The notes: generated from the letters alone by a model not told the origin. 64,000 bases of DNA from Streptomyces sp. ISL-100 (GCF_018614615.1 NZ_JAGGOK010000041.1:124001-188000), one strand, 5' to 3'. Numbered from the stretch's first letter, positions 1-10,601 are shown. Numbers and translations: made by a program.

Positions 1-28
1 CGACGGGCTGGAGTTGGCGGTGCCGGGT

Positions 29-1183
29 TCAGAGGCGTGCTGCCTTCAGGGACATGTGGAGTAGCAGGCGGTCCTCGCCGTTGTGGAGGTCCAGGCCGGT
101 TAGTTGTTCCACGCGGGACAGGCGGTAGTAGAGCGTCTGGCGGTGGATGTTCAGGGCGGTCGCGGTGCGGGCCGCCTGGCCTGCGCAGTCCAGGAATGTT
201 TCCGCTGTGCGGGCCAGTTCGGCGTGCGCGGGGTCGAGGAGGGGGTGTACCGCAGGGTCGACCGGGTGGCCGGGGCCGCTGTCGGGGAGTGCGGCCAGGA
301 GGCGGTACGGGCCGATGCCCGACCACTCCGCTACCGGGCCGAGGTGGGGGCGCGCCAGTGCCGCCCGGGCCGCAGCCGAGGCTTCGCGCCAGGCGCCGGG
401 CAGGTCTTCGAAGGTGTGTACCGGGTTGCCGATGCCTACGACCGGTCCTGCCGTGGTGAGGAGGGTGGCGGCCGCCTGGTGGGCGGGGGAGAGGTCGGCC
501 GGCGTACGGATGCGGATCAGGGCCGCGACGCGCGGGCCGGCCGGTCCCGGCACCGGAAGCAGGCACAGCGCGGCCGCCCCCGGGACCTTGGGCACACCGG
601 GCAGGGCATCCGGCCAAGGCGCGACGCACAGCAGGGCGTACGTGCCACCCTCGCCCAGCGCCGCACTCAGCGAGGCCAGCGCCGCGGCCCGGCTGTCGGC
701 GGAGTCCGAGGTGAGCAGGGTCAGGAGATGCGGGCCGAGGTCGGCGCGGGCGCGGGCCTCGTCGGTGAGGAGCTCACCGATCCGGGCGCAGACGGCCATG
801 GCCGAGGCAGGCACGGGTCCGGGCGGGCCGTTGTCCCCGGCGAGCAGCCACACGTAACCGTGGACGATCCCCCGATGGCGTACGGGCAGGCACAGCCGGC
901 CGCGCAGCACGCCGGCGGCGGGGTCCGCGGGGATGTACACCGGGGCTTCCGCCGTGGCGATGCCGAACTTCTCGAACCACGCGCGGACCTCGGCCGTCGA
1001 GCGGCGGGTGAGGATCGAGCGCGTACGGACTGGGTCCAGGGTCGATTCGTCGAAACCGCTGCCGCTGTCGTGCGCGCCGAACGCGATCAGCCGGAAATCG
1101 CGGTCCTCCAGCGTCGCGGGAGCGCCGAGAAGCGCCGAGATCTCGTCGACCAGCTCCTGGTAATCGCCTTTCACGCTTCTCAT
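29..1183 (-). CDS. PucR/CdaR-type transcriptional regulator, probable regulator of proline catabolism
   Basis: The 384-residue protein ends in a PucR-type helix-turn-helix (about residues 335-384, with the stretch TALNIHRQTLYYRLSRVEQL), the hallmark of the CdaR/PucR family. The N-terminal 300 residues look like the usual sensory part and show no enzyme motif. It is transcribed divergently from the proline dehydrogenase gene, with about 165 bp between the starts. That placement suggests it senses proline or P5C and controls the two downstream catabolic genes; this role is inferred from context. The ATG at 1183 is the only good start. The family assignment is firm, the effector is not. Confidence 0.85.
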   Translation of the reverse strand: MRSVKGDYQELVDEISALLGAPATLEDRDFRLIAFGAHDSGSGFDESTLDPVRTRSILTRRSTAEVRAWFEKFGIATAEAPVYIPADPAAGVLRGRLCLPVRHRGIVHGYVWLLAGDNGPPGPVPASAMAVCARIGELLTDEARARADLGPHLLTLLTSDSADSRAAALASLSAALGEGGTYALLCVAPWPDALPGVPKVPGAAALCLLPVPGPAGPRVAALIRIRTPADLSPAHQAAATLLTTAGPVVGIGNPVHTFEDLPGAWREASAAARAALARPHLGPVAEWSGIGPYRLLAALPDSGPGHPVDPAVHPLLDPAHAELARTAETFLDCAGQAARTATALNIHRQTLYYRLSRVEQLTGLDLHNGEDRLLLHMSLKAARL

Positions 1184-1347
1184 TCTCGCACCCCTTCAGA
1201 CATCTGTATGAGATACGGGCCACGGATGCGTGACAGCTGTCGATGGTTCAAGATGCGAGCGATCCTTAGATTTCACGGTGGTTATCCGTGCCGTACCGAA
1301 AACTCCTGGTCGCGGCCCCCTTCAAGCCTTTTCCGTGGAGGTGCCCC

Positions 1348-2274
1348 GTGCTGGGTCCCGTGATCCTCGCCGCTTCGCGCAGCGACAAAATGCGCCGCTT
1401 CGTGTCGGCTGCCCCGGGCACCAAACAGGTTGTCGGCCGGTTCATCGCCGGAGAGACGGTCGAGGAAGTCATTCCGATCGTTCAGGAGGCGGCGGCCAAG
1501 GGTCTCGACGTCACGCTGGACTACGTGGGCGAGGACATCACCACGCGCCAGCAGGCTTTCGCCGCTCGTGACGCGTACCTGGAGCTGGTCGAGCACCTCA
1601 AGGGGCTGGGGCTGGGCGAGCGGGCCGAGATGTCGGTCAAGCTGTCGATGTTCGGGCAGGCGCTCGAGGGCGGTCACGAGCTGGCGCTCGCCAACGTCCG
1701 CCCGGTCGTCGAGGCCGCCGCCGCGATCGGCACCACGGTCACGCTGGACGCCGAGGACCACACCACCCTCGACTCGATGTTCGCCATCCACGAGGAGCTG
1801 CGGAAGGACTTCCCGCAGACCGGCTGCGTGATCCAGGCGTACCTGTTCCGCACCGAGGACGACGCGCGCCGCCTGTCCGGGGCCGGCAGCCGCGTCCGTA
1901 TCGTCAAGGGCGCCTACAAGGAGCCCGCGACCGTCGCGTTCCAGGACAAGGCCGAGATCGACAAGGCGTACGTCCGCATCCTGAAGATCCTGATGGCGGG
2001 CGACGGCTACCCGATGATCGGGTCGCACGATCCGCGACTGATTGCCATCAGCCAGGAGCTCGCCCGGCGGGCAGGGCGCAAACTGGATGAGTACGAATTC
2101 CAGATGCTGTACGGGATCCGCAGCGAAGAGCATGTGCGGCTCGCGGCAGAAGGACACCGGATGCGTGTGTACACCGCGTACGGCACCGACTGGTACGGAT
2201 ATTTCATGCGGCGCCTCGCGGAGAAGCCTGCCAACCTGCTGTTCTTCGTCCGCTCGATGATCACCAAAAACTGA
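1348..2274 (+). CDS. Proline dehydrogenase
   Basis: This monofunctional FAD enzyme oxidises L-proline to 1-pyrroline-5-carboxylate (P5C), the first step of proline degradation. The (beta/alpha)8-barrel signature is visible: TLDAEDHTT, IQAYLFRTEDD, VRIVKGAYKEPA, and the C-terminal stretch RVYTAYGTDWYGYFMRRLAEKP that binds substrate and flavin. I chose the GTG at 1348 because GTGGAGG lies just upstream and it gives the usual 308-residue actinobacterial length. An in-frame ATG at 1288 would add 20 residues unlike the family. The P5C dehydrogenase gene follows 168 bp downstream, so this organism uses two separate proteins rather than a PutA fusion. Confidence 0.95.
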   Translation: MLGPVILAASRSDKMRRFVSAAPGTKQVVGRFIAGETVEEVIPIVQEAAAKGLDVTLDYVGEDITTRQQAFAARDAYLELVEHLKGLGLGERAEMSVKLSMFGQALEGGHELALANVRPVVEAAAAIGTTVTLDAEDHTTLDSMFAIHEELRKDFPQTGCVIQAYLFRTEDDARRLSGAGSRVRIVKGAYKEPATVAFQDKAEIDKAYVRILKILMAGDGYPMIGSHDPRLIAISQELARRAGRKLDEYEFQMLYGIRSEEHVRLAAEGHRMRVYTAYGTDWYGYFMRRLAEKPANLLFFVRSMITKN

Positions 2275-2442
2275 TGCAGTGTGCGGGCGATGGTTGTCGG
2301 CTCGTGACTCCGCCCCGTGGGGCTTCTCATTTCGCCCGCCGTAGCAGGCTCGTGACGGTCAAGCCCTGACCACAGCTCAACGTACGCCACCGCTTCAGTT
2401 CCTCTCGGCTGAAGCCAAGGAATCACTCGGAAGAGGTAACTC

Positions 2443-4074
<1,632 letters not shown>

Positions 4075-4120
4075 CCCCTCCCCGGCGCGCGCGGATCCCG
4101 CCGCGCGGCCCCGCGAAACC

Positions 4121-4157
4121 CCGCCCCCGTCCCGGCCCCCACGCCGGACGGGGGCGG
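4121..4157. terminator. Bidirectional hairpin terminator between convergent genes
   Basis: An inverted repeat with arms CCGCCCCCGTCC and GGACGGGGGCGG lies between the stops of the P5C dehydrogenase gene and the convergent DUF1206 gene. No U-tract is present, as is usual in Streptomyces. Confidence 0.7.
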
Positions 4158-4178
4158 TTCGCGTATCCGGTGCCGGGC

Positions 4179-5018
4179 TCAGATCCTGCGCCAGCGGGCC
4201 ATGGCGAAGGAGAAGAGGCCGAACATGGCCAGGCCGACCGCGATCAGGGCGAGCAGCCACGGGCCGGCCGAGGTGTCGGCGAAGGAGCGGAGGGTGTCGT
4301 CGATGCCCTTGGCCCGGTCGGGTTCGTAGTCGACCGCCGCCTTCACCGCGAAGCCGCCGAGCATGGCGAAGACCGCACCGCGCGCGATGCCACCCGCCAC
4401 GCCCGTGACATCGACGGCCTGGCGGGTACGGCCCCGCAGTTCAGGCGTCTTCAGGTGCTTGCGGTACTTGCGCAGCACTGCGCGGCCCGCGATCCACACG
4501 CCCGCCACCGCGATGGCCAGGCCGCCGATGGCTACGATCCACTGACCGGCGGGGAGTTGCATGGCCCTGGCCGTCACGTCTTCGGACTGGTCGTCGCTCG
4601 ATCCGCTGCCACTGCCGCCGGTGCCGGCGGCGAAGGACAGTACGGAGTGGGACACAAAGCCGTAGAAGAGGAAACGCGCCAGCGACAGAAGGCGCTTGCG
4701 GGGCTTGTGGCCGTCGGGTCCGGCCGCACCGAAGAGGGCCTCGGAGAGCCGCCACAGCGCCATGCCCGCCAGCCCGATGCCCAGCGCCCAGAGCAGGTAC
4801 TGGCCCAGTGGCTGCGCGGCCACCTCCGCGAGCGCGCCGCCGCGGTCCGCCTCCCGCTTTCCGTCGCCGAATGCGATCCGCATGGCCAGTAGGCCGACCA
4901 GCAGGTAGAGCACCCCGCGTGCCACGAATCCCCAGCGTGCGGCCGTCTCCAGGGCCGAACTGTCCGACGCCCGGCGGGCGGTGCGCCTGCCGCGACGGGT
5001 GAGTGCCCATGTGCCCAT
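4179..5018 (-). CDS. DUF1206 integral membrane protein
   Basis: The 279-residue protein has about six hydrophobic segments arranged as three repeats of a two-helix unit. Each unit starts with a pattern such as ARWGFVARGVLYLLVGLLAM, and further copies lie near residues 110-150 and 195-260. This is the DUF1206 architecture, found widely in actinobacteria and without an assigned biochemical role. The gene is convergent with the P5C dehydrogenase gene and divergent from a secreted protease gene. Nothing in the sequence points to a substrate. Confidence 0.85.
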   Translation of the reverse strand: MGTWALTRRGRRTARRASDSSALETAARWGFVARGVLYLLVGLLAMRIAFGDGKREADRGGALAEVAAQPLGQYLLWALGIGLAGMALWRLSEALFGAAGPDGHKPRKRLLSLARFLFYGFVSHSVLSFAAGTGGSGSGSSDDQSEDVTARAMQLPAGQWIVAIGGLAIAVAGVWIAGRAVLRKYRKHLKTPELRGRTRQAVDVTGVAGGIARGAVFAMLGGFAVKAAVDYEPDRAKGIDDTLRSFADTSAGPWLLALIAVGLAMFGLFSFAMARWRRI

Positions 5019-5186
5019 GCCCTCGCCTCCTTTGTCGCTGTTCGTGTGCCCCGAAGCGGGCGGCGGAACCCGTGGGCGTGTGAGGGCGGCCGGGTGCGGT
5101 CTTGTGGGATCGCAATGAGCATGCCAAATTCCTCCTCACTGGTGTTCCCGTTTCCCCGCGGGAACCTGACTGAGGAGATTCCCCCC

Positions 5187-6266
5187 ATGAGACGCACCCT
5201 CCGTGCGCACGCAGCCCTGACCGCCTTAATAGCCGCCGGCGCGCTCGGCCTCGGCGCGACGCCCGCCGGCGCCGGGACCGACGCCCGGACCGGCGCCGGG
5301 ACCGCGGGCGCAGTGGCCGCCGGTCCGGCGACGTACGCCCTCGACTCCGCGCTCTCCGAGCGGCTCGGCGACGACACCGCCGGCAGCTACATCGACCGCC
5401 GTACCGGCGAACTCACCGTCACCGTCACCAGCGAGCGCGCCGCCGAACAGGTCCGCGCGGCCGGTGCCACGGCGAAGCGCGTGGAGCGCGGTGCCGCGCG
5501 GCTCGAGGCGGCCATGGCCGCGCTGGAGTCCGGAGCGAAGATCACTGGTACGTCGTGGGGCATCGACCCCCGGACCAACCAGGTCAGCGTCGAGGCCGAC
5601 CAGTCCGTGTCCGCGCGGGAACTGGCCCGGCTGAAGAAGGTCGCGGACGCGCAGGACGGCGCGGTGCGCGTGTCGCGGGTACCAGGGACCTTCAAGCGTG
5701 AGGTGGCGGGCGGCGACGCCATCTATGGCGGTGGGTACCGCTGTTCGGCCGCCTTCAACGTCTCCAAGGGCACGACGCGTTACTTCGTGACGGCGGGTCA
5801 CTGCACCAACGACGTCGCCAACTGGTCGGCCACGTCCGGCGGTCCGGTGATCGGTGTTCGTGAGGGCACCAGCTTCCCGACCAACGACTACGGCATCGTG
5901 CGGTACACGAACGGCTCGGCGCCGGCGGGCAATGTCAACCTCTACAACGGCAGTTACCAGGACATCGCGTCCGCCGCGAACGCGGTTGTCGGGCAGGCCC
6001 TCAAGAAGAGTGGCTCGACGACCAAGGTGACCAGCGGCACCGTCACCGCCGTGAATGTCACTGTCAACTACGGTGACGGGCCCGTCTACGGCATGGTCCG
6101 CACCACCGCTTGTTCGGCCGGTGGGGACAGCGGCGGCGCGCACTTCGCGGGCAGCGTCGCGCTCGGCATCCACTCGGGCAGCTCCGGCTGTACGGGTACC
6201 AATGGCTCCGCCATTCACCAGCCGGTGAGGGAAGCGCTGTCCGCGTACGGGGTGAACGTGTACTGA
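5187..6266 (+). CDS. Secreted S1-family (streptogrisin/alpha-lytic type) serine protease
   Basis: The 359-residue preproprotein has a signal peptide (residues 1-28, RR followed by a hydrophobic stretch and an AGA-type cleavage site). A pro-region of about 150 residues follows, then a chymotrypsin-fold catalytic domain. The catalytic triad is visible as TAGHC (His), NDYGIV (Asp) and GGDSGG (Ser). The mature enzyme should begin near GGDAIYGGGYRCSAAF. The ATG at 5187 is preceded by GAGGAG and starts directly at the signal peptide, so upstream in-frame ATGs are not needed. Codon 14 is TTA (5226-5228), so translation probably depends on the bldA tRNA and rises late in growth. Confidence 0.93.
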   Translation: MRRTLRAHAALTALIAAGALGLGATPAGAGTDARTGAGTAGAVAAGPATYALDSALSERLGDDTAGSYIDRRTGELTVTVTSERAAEQVRAAGATAKRVERGAARLEAAMAALESGAKITGTSWGIDPRTNQVSVEADQSVSARELARLKKVADAQDGAVRVSRVPGTFKREVAGGDAIYGGGYRCSAAFNVSKGTTRYFVTAGHCTNDVANWSATSGGPVIGVREGTSFPTNDYGIVRYTNGSAPAGNVNLYNGSYQDIASAANAVVGQALKKSGSTTKVTSGTVTAVNVTVNYGDGPVYGMVRTTACSAGGDSGGAHFAGSVALGIHSGSSGCTGTNGSAIHQPVREALSAYGVNVY

Positions 6267-6277
6267 CGCCGGTGCGG

Positions 6278-6349
6278 GAGCGGGCTGCTGGGGCTCCGCT
6301 CCGGACCCCGCTCCCGTCCGGTGTTTGAGGACACGCCTGTCGCGGGCGG
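6278..6349. repeat. Short copy of an interspersed intergenic repeat
   Basis: The segment resembles a collapsed version of two longer hairpin-forming elements near 34.3 kb and 55.4 kb. The shared pieces are GGGGCTCCGC, GACCCCGCTC and GTCCGGTGTTTGAGGACACGCC. It fills the gap between the protease gene and the acetyltransferase gene. Confidence 0.6.
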
Positions 6350-6368
6350 GGCCTGGGAGAGTCGGGGC

Positions 6369-6929
6369 ATGACTGATGAACCGGAGCGCACCGACCGCGT
6401 TCGTACCGCCCACACCGCCGATCTCGCGCCCGCCGCGCTCGACGAGATCCGCGCCCTCCTGGACGCCGCCTTCGACGGCGACTTCAGTGAGGACGACTGG
6501 GACCACACCATCGGCGGCATCCACGCGGTCGTCCAGGACGAGCAAGGCCTCGCCGCCCACGGCAGCGTCATCCAGCGCCGGGTCTTACACCGCGGCCGGT
6601 CGCTGCGCGTCGGTTACGTCGAAGGGGTGGCCGTACGGGCCGACCGCCGCCGACAGGGGCTCGGGGGCCGGGTGATGGAGGCGCTGGAGCGGGTGATCGA
6701 CCGGGCGTACGTCCTCGGGGCGCTCTCGGCGTCCGACGAAGGGGCGGCGCTCTACGCGGCGCGTGGGTGGGCGGTGTGGCCGGGGCGGATCGCGGCGCTG
6801 GGTCCCCACGGCGTCGTACCCCTGCCCGACGAGGAGGGTTCGACGTATCTGAGGCCTGTGGTTGCGGCCGGGCTTCCGGACGCGTCGGACGCCCTGTTCT
6901 TCGACTGGCGTGGCGGCGACCTGCTCTAG
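6369..6929 (+). CDS. Aminoglycoside 2'-N-acetyltransferase family protein (AAC(2'))
   Basis: This is a GNAT-fold acetyltransferase of 186 residues that closely follows the mycobacterial AAC(2') proteins. Shared features are the N-terminal VRTAHTADL, FDGDFSEDDWDHTIGGIHA, the core GYVEGVAVRADRRRQGLG (acetyl-CoA pyrophosphate loop), LGALSAS, YAARGW and the terminal DWRGGDLL. By family, it would transfer acetyl from acetyl-CoA to the 2'-amino group of aminoglycosides such as gentamicin. Chromosomal homologues may have other natural substrates. The ATG at 6369 gives the family length. Codon 73 is TTA (6585-6587), which suggests bldA-dependent expression. No aminoglycoside biosynthesis genes lie nearby. 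Confidence 0.88.
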   Translation: MTDEPERTDRVRTAHTADLAPAALDEIRALLDAAFDGDFSEDDWDHTIGGIHAVVQDEQGLAAHGSVIQRRVLHRGRSLRVGYVEGVAVRADRRRQGLGGRVMEALERVIDRAYVLGALSASDEGAALYAARGWAVWPGRIAALGPHGVVPLPDEEGSTYLRPVVAAGLPDASDALFFDWRGGDLL

Positions 6930-7083
6930 GTCGGTGGAAGTCGGTTTCCGGCCGCGCCGTGACGAAAAAGAAACGTGCACCTACCTAGCGGTAACAAACG
7001 GCGGCGTGCCAGATTTCCGCATGCCACCGGCCGGCGGCTCCCCTCACCGATACGCCTTCGAGGCCCAGCGCAGGAGTTCCGCC

Positions 7084-7821
7084 GTGTCCGGATTTCGCTC
7101 CATCGGTACGCTCAGACCGACCCGCACTCCCAGGCCCACGCGGCGCCTTCTCACCGCCGCGCTCTCCCTCCCCCTGGCGTTCACCGCCCTGCTGACAACC
7201 GGAGCCGGCTCCTCGGCCGCCGGACCCGCCTCCGGACCGACCGCGATCGTTTCCATGGGCGACAGCTACATTTCGGGCGAAGCGGGACGCTGGCGCGGCA
7301 ACAGCCTCACCGACAGCGGCAGCCGCTACGGCTCCGACCGGGCGTGGACAGGGAGTGGCTACGACCCGAGCCTCGTATACGGTCCGACGGCCGTCAACGG
7401 CTGCCACCGTTCCGACTCCGCCGAGGTGCGCAGCGCCACCGGCACCACCCAGGCGCTGATCAACATCGCCTGTTCGGGCGCCACCACGCAGAACGTCTTC
7501 CGTGCTTCGAGCGGCGGCACGTCGTTCAAGGGCGAGGCCCCGCAGGCCGACCAGCTCGCCGGTATCGCCGCGGCGAACAACGTGAAGGTGATCGCGCTGT
7601 CGGTCGGCGGCAACGACCTCGGCTTCGCCAACATCATCACCGCCTGCGCCACGGACTACATGGTCTGGTACTCGTACTGCCACGACGACCAGCAGGCCGT
7701 CGTGGACGCGAAGATCGACACGGCGATGGCCAACGTCGGCAAGTCCGTCGACGAGATCCGCGCGGTCATGTCCGCCGCGGGCTACGCCGCCTCGGGCTAC
7801 CGGATTGTCCTGCAGTCCTAC
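7084..7821 (+). pseudogene. SGNH/GDSL hydrolase, N-terminal part (interrupted by an IS607-family element)
   Basis: This fragment encodes a signal peptide and the first 246 or so residues of a secreted SGNH-type lipase/esterase. The catalytic serine block (SMGDSYISGE) and the GGND block (SVGGNDLGF) are present. Reading runs into the inserted element after the codons for LQSY and stops at 7830. The missing part, with the catalytic histidine block, continues in the right phase at 10097. I chose the GTG at 7084 because CAGGAG lies 7 bases upstream and the start leads straight into an Arg-rich signal peptide. The split enzyme should be inactive unless the element excises. Confidence 0.9.
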
Positions 7822-7905
7822 CGTTCCTAGAGACTGAGCGGGAGTGAGTCCTGTTGCCAGGGCCCATGCTCAGCCGCGTGCCGCGAACGGTGTTGGGCAC
7901 GCTGG

Positions 7906-9459
7906 TCACCCGCTTTCGCTCCATGGTCCGGCTGCGCGCATCGGGTGCGTGGTCCGGGATGATGGGGGGCGGGTTTCCTCGCGTCCTCGGTTGCCTGGTC
8001 GGGCCTGGACGGTCCGATGCCCGCGGTGATCGCTCTGGTCGTCGCGGGGCGGTGCTGTCCGTCGCCGGATGGGGTGTCCGAGGGCGCGCCTGCCGATCGC
8101 GATGCTCGCGGCATCGTGGCGGCTGGTCTTGCGGTTGGTGCTGGTGAGGGGTTTCTGCCAGTGCTGTGCGCCCCACTTGCTGGTGTAGGCGGGATCGACC
8201 GCGACGATCGCCAGTCCGGCTTCGGCGGCCATGGAGACGATGCGGGCGCGGAGTTTCCCGGTGGGCATCCCGGAGATCAATTGGCGGAAGCGGCGCTTGC
8301 GGCCGTGCTTCTCGCGGGTCTTGTCCGCCGTGAAGTCCAGGTCTTCGATGGCGATGGCTTTCACGCCGAGGCGCTGTGCCCATGTGATCAGGCGGGTGAG
8401 AGCATGCCGGATCTGGGCGTCGCGATGCGTCGCGGTTCCCGACAGGTCGTAGGAGAACCGCCTTGGCTCGCCGATGGGGTTGCCGTGGGTGTCGAGCTGC
8501 CAGGCGGCGAGGTGGTCGGCGTTCGTGTCAACGCCGATGACACCGCCTGCGAGTGCTGCTTTGAGTGGAACGGTCCGTACGAGGGGCCGTTGCCAGGATG
8601 CGGTGAGGTACCAGCGGCCACGGGGCACGTCGTAGTGGATGCGGTAGGCGACGGCCTGGTTCGCGGCGATACGGTCGGCCCACTGCGTACCCCGGTGAGC
8701 GAAGGCAACCTTGCCGGTGAGGGCGTACCGGCCGTGCTTGCTGTTGGCCAGATGCGCGAGCGGAGCGGGAAGCTTGATGCTCAACTCGCCGTCGCCGGTG
8801 ACACGGATCGTCTCGTTCCCGAAGCGTTTGCCGGACTCGCCGTCAGCGGCGAGGAACCAGCGCTCCGCCTCCCACCGCTTGCGCCACTGTGCCTCGGTGA
8901 GCTGGGCCTTGGCCAGGTGGTGACGGGTGTTGAGCAGGCGCTTACCGCCCCGCACGACCCGCACACGACCGGCGTCGCGGTCGGCTCGCGCACGGTGGAG
9001 CCGATCCTCGAGAAGGTGCAGACGACGCGTCTTCGCATGCCACTCCCGCTTCGACCGGTAACCACCACCGGCGTGCCTGCTGCCTTTCTCTGCGAGCGGC
9101 AGGGACAAGCGGTGCGCGACCGTCTTGATACCGGCTTCCAGGTTCTGGATGTGCGCCGCCTGGCCACGCCTGGCGAGCGCCCACTGATCGTGCGTGGCCT
9201 TGGTGAGCGCACCCGCCCACCGCGACGACGACATCGGTGTCAGCTCCCGCTTACGCACCGCCCACGCGTCCGCTGAATGCTCCAGTCCGTCGGCGCAGCG
9301 GGCCTTGAGGTCACGGGATGCCAGCGCACCCATGTGCTCACCGACCAGGCGCAGGATGTCCTCATCCGCCGGCGTGAGGTGCTTGAGACGATCGCGTACC
9401 GCCACGCCGGATGGGCCGGGCGCGACGAACGAGGCAGCGATCGGGCGGAGTTCACCCAC
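7906..9459 (-). CDS. tnpB: TnpB RNA-guided nuclease-like protein of the IS607-family element
   Basis: The 517-residue protein has the three RuvC blocks of TnpB: GVIGVDTNADHLAAWQ (Asp), AIAIEDLDF (Glu) and TSRHDAASIAIGR (Asp). TnpB proteins are RNA-guided DNA nucleases, ancestors of Cas12, that help IS200/IS605 and IS607 elements persist. The zinc ribbon that normally lies between RuvC II and III is not recognisable: the segment VDPAYTSKWGAQHW has no CxxC pairs. The GTG start overlaps the tnpA stop by 8 bases. About 85 bp between its stop and the element end could belong to the guide-RNA (omega RNA) region, judging from other elements. Confidence 0.88.
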   Translation of the reverse strand: MGELRPIAASFVAPGPSGVAVRDRLKHLTPADEDILRLVGEHMGALASRDLKARCADGLEHSADAWAVRKRELTPMSSSRWAGALTKATHDQWALARRGQAAHIQNLEAGIKTVAHRLSLPLAEKGSRHAGGGYRSKREWHAKTRRLHLLEDRLHRARADRDAGRVRVVRGGKRLLNTRHHLAKAQLTEAQWRKRWEAERWFLAADGESGKRFGNETIRVTGDGELSIKLPAPLAHLANSKHGRYALTGKVAFAHRGTQWADRIAANQAVAYRIHYDVPRGRWYLTASWQRPLVRTVPLKAALAGGVIGVDTNADHLAAWQLDTHGNPIGEPRRFSYDLSGTATHRDAQIRHALTRLITWAQRLGVKAIAIEDLDFTADKTREKHGRKRRFRQLISGMPTGKLRARIVSMAAEAGLAIVAVDPAYTSKWGAQHWQKPLTSTNRKTSRHDAASIAIGRRALGHPIRRRTAPPRDDQSDHRGHRTVQARPGNRGREETRPPSSRTTHPMRAAGPWSESG

Positions 9460-10027
9460 GCTCGGCCGCCTCCACAGCTTTCATGGCCCGCATCTTCGCC
9501 GACCTGCGGCCATACAGGCGGGCGCAGAACGACGTCAGCACCTCCACCATGTCGCGCACCAGGTCGTCTTCGATCTCACCGTCATCCAGAACGACCAGGC
9601 GACGCCCGGTCCCGGACAGGGCTGCTTCGACCAGCTCCACATTCATGCGGCCGAGCCGGTCCTTGTGCTCCATCACCACGCAGGCCACGTCCGGGTCGGC
9701 CAGCAGGCGACGGGCCTTCGTGCGGGAGCCGTTCATGCCCGAGGCGATCTCGGACTCGACCCGCACGACACGGTGTCCGGCCTTCACGGCCCACGCCGAC
9801 AAGCGTGCGACCTGGCGTTCCAGATCCGCTTTCTGATCGTGGGAGGACACCCGGGCATACAGGCCGACACCACCAACCTGCCCGCGCGTGGTGCTGGACT
9901 CCATGTTCACCAGGATTGTGCGCGGGCCGACCCTCTGAGCCGGTACCGGCAACGTCCCCTCACGAAACCAGCGATACGCGGTCTGCGGATGCACACCCTG
10001 CGCCTTCGCCCACTCCGTCAGATTCAC
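9452..10027 (-). CDS. tnpA: IS607-family serine recombinase (transposase TnpA)
   Basis: The 191-residue protein has an N-terminal MerR-like helix-turn-helix (MNLTEWAKAQGVHPQTAYRW) and then a small serine-recombinase domain. The catalytic serine lies in GLYARVSSHDQ, and the DRLGRMN segment matches the resolvase fold. It catalyses element excision and integration by serine recombination. It starts 72 bases inside the right-hand end of the element and overlaps tnpB, as in other IS607 members. The frame is intact, so the element may still be active. Confidence 0.92.
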   Translation of the reverse strand: MNLTEWAKAQGVHPQTAYRWFREGTLPVPAQRVGPRTILVNMESSTTRGQVGGVGLYARVSSHDQKADLERQVARLSAWAVKAGHRVVRVESEIASGMNGSRTKARRLLADPDVACVVMEHKDRLGRMNVELVEAALSGTGRRLVVLDDGEIEDDLVRDMVEVLTSFCARLYGRRSAKMRAMKAVEAAERG

Positions 10028-10098
10028 ACCACGACAACGACACTCACCACCTCATGGTTACGCTCACTCAAACGACCATGTGGAACAGCAGTTGAATA

Positions 10099-10564
10099 CC
10101 CCTCGCCCATCCCGCGGGCCGCCGAGAACCGCTACACGGAGAGCGGCTGGAGCCGGGTCAACACCGGCGGCTGCCCGTTCTGGAACAAGGACTCCGACTG
10201 GGCGCGCGATTCGCTCGTTCCGCAGATCGCGGACCGTCTCAAGGGCGTGGCCGCCGCCAAGGGCACGCAGTTCCTGGACCTGCGCGACATGCTGCAGGGC
10301 CGGGAGGTGTGCGCCAGGCAGAGCAGGCTGGTGAACGCCACGCAGCCGCCGTCGGCCACGAGCAGCGAGTGGGCGCGCTGGATCGACAGCGATTCCACGC
10401 AGGGGCCGGTACAGGAATCCATGCACCCGAACTACTACGGCCAGCTCGGCCAGGGGCGGTGCCTTTCCCTCGTCTACGCGGCTGCGACCGGTGGCAGTGG
10501 CGGCTACACCTGCCGCAATACGGCGGGGGCGGACGCCTCGGGGATGTACCTGACGGCATCCTGA
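10099..10564 (+). pseudogene. SGNH/GDSL hydrolase, C-terminal part (after the inserted element)
   Basis: This is the 3' part of the hydrolase gene that starts at 7084. It reads YPSPIPRAAENRYTESGW from the junction and includes the catalytic histidine block MHPNYYGQLGQGRC. It ends in a Cys-containing tail and a TGA at 10562-10564. It has no start or ribosome binding site of its own, so it is a fragment. An in-frame ORF extends upstream into the element, but that part is the antisense of tnpA. Confidence 0.88.
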
Positions 10565-10572
10565 CAGCGGTG

Positions 10573-10601
10573 ATGGCCACGCTTTTCCCCGGCGTGGCCA
10601 T
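10573..10601 (+). terminator. Hairpin after the hydrolase gene
   Basis: The inverted repeat ATGGCCACGC / GCGTGGCCAT has a 9-base loop (TTTTCCCCG). It lies immediately after the stop of the hydrolase fragment. Confidence 0.65.

Larger units (their letters stand above)
7822..10099 (-). mobile_element. IS607-family insertion sequence (tnpA + tnpB)
   Basis: This element of about 2278 bp carries a serine recombinase (tnpA) and an overlapping tnpB, both on the minus strand. Removing bases from 7822 to 10099 joins the codons for LQSY directly to PSPIPRAAENR and restores one continuous SGNH hydrolase frame. On the minus strand both junctions share GGTA (GAGGGG/TATTC at one end, GAACGG/TAGGAC at the other). 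There is no longer target duplication. This fits the known preference of IS607 recombinases for a GG dinucleotide crossover. Confidence 0.9.
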
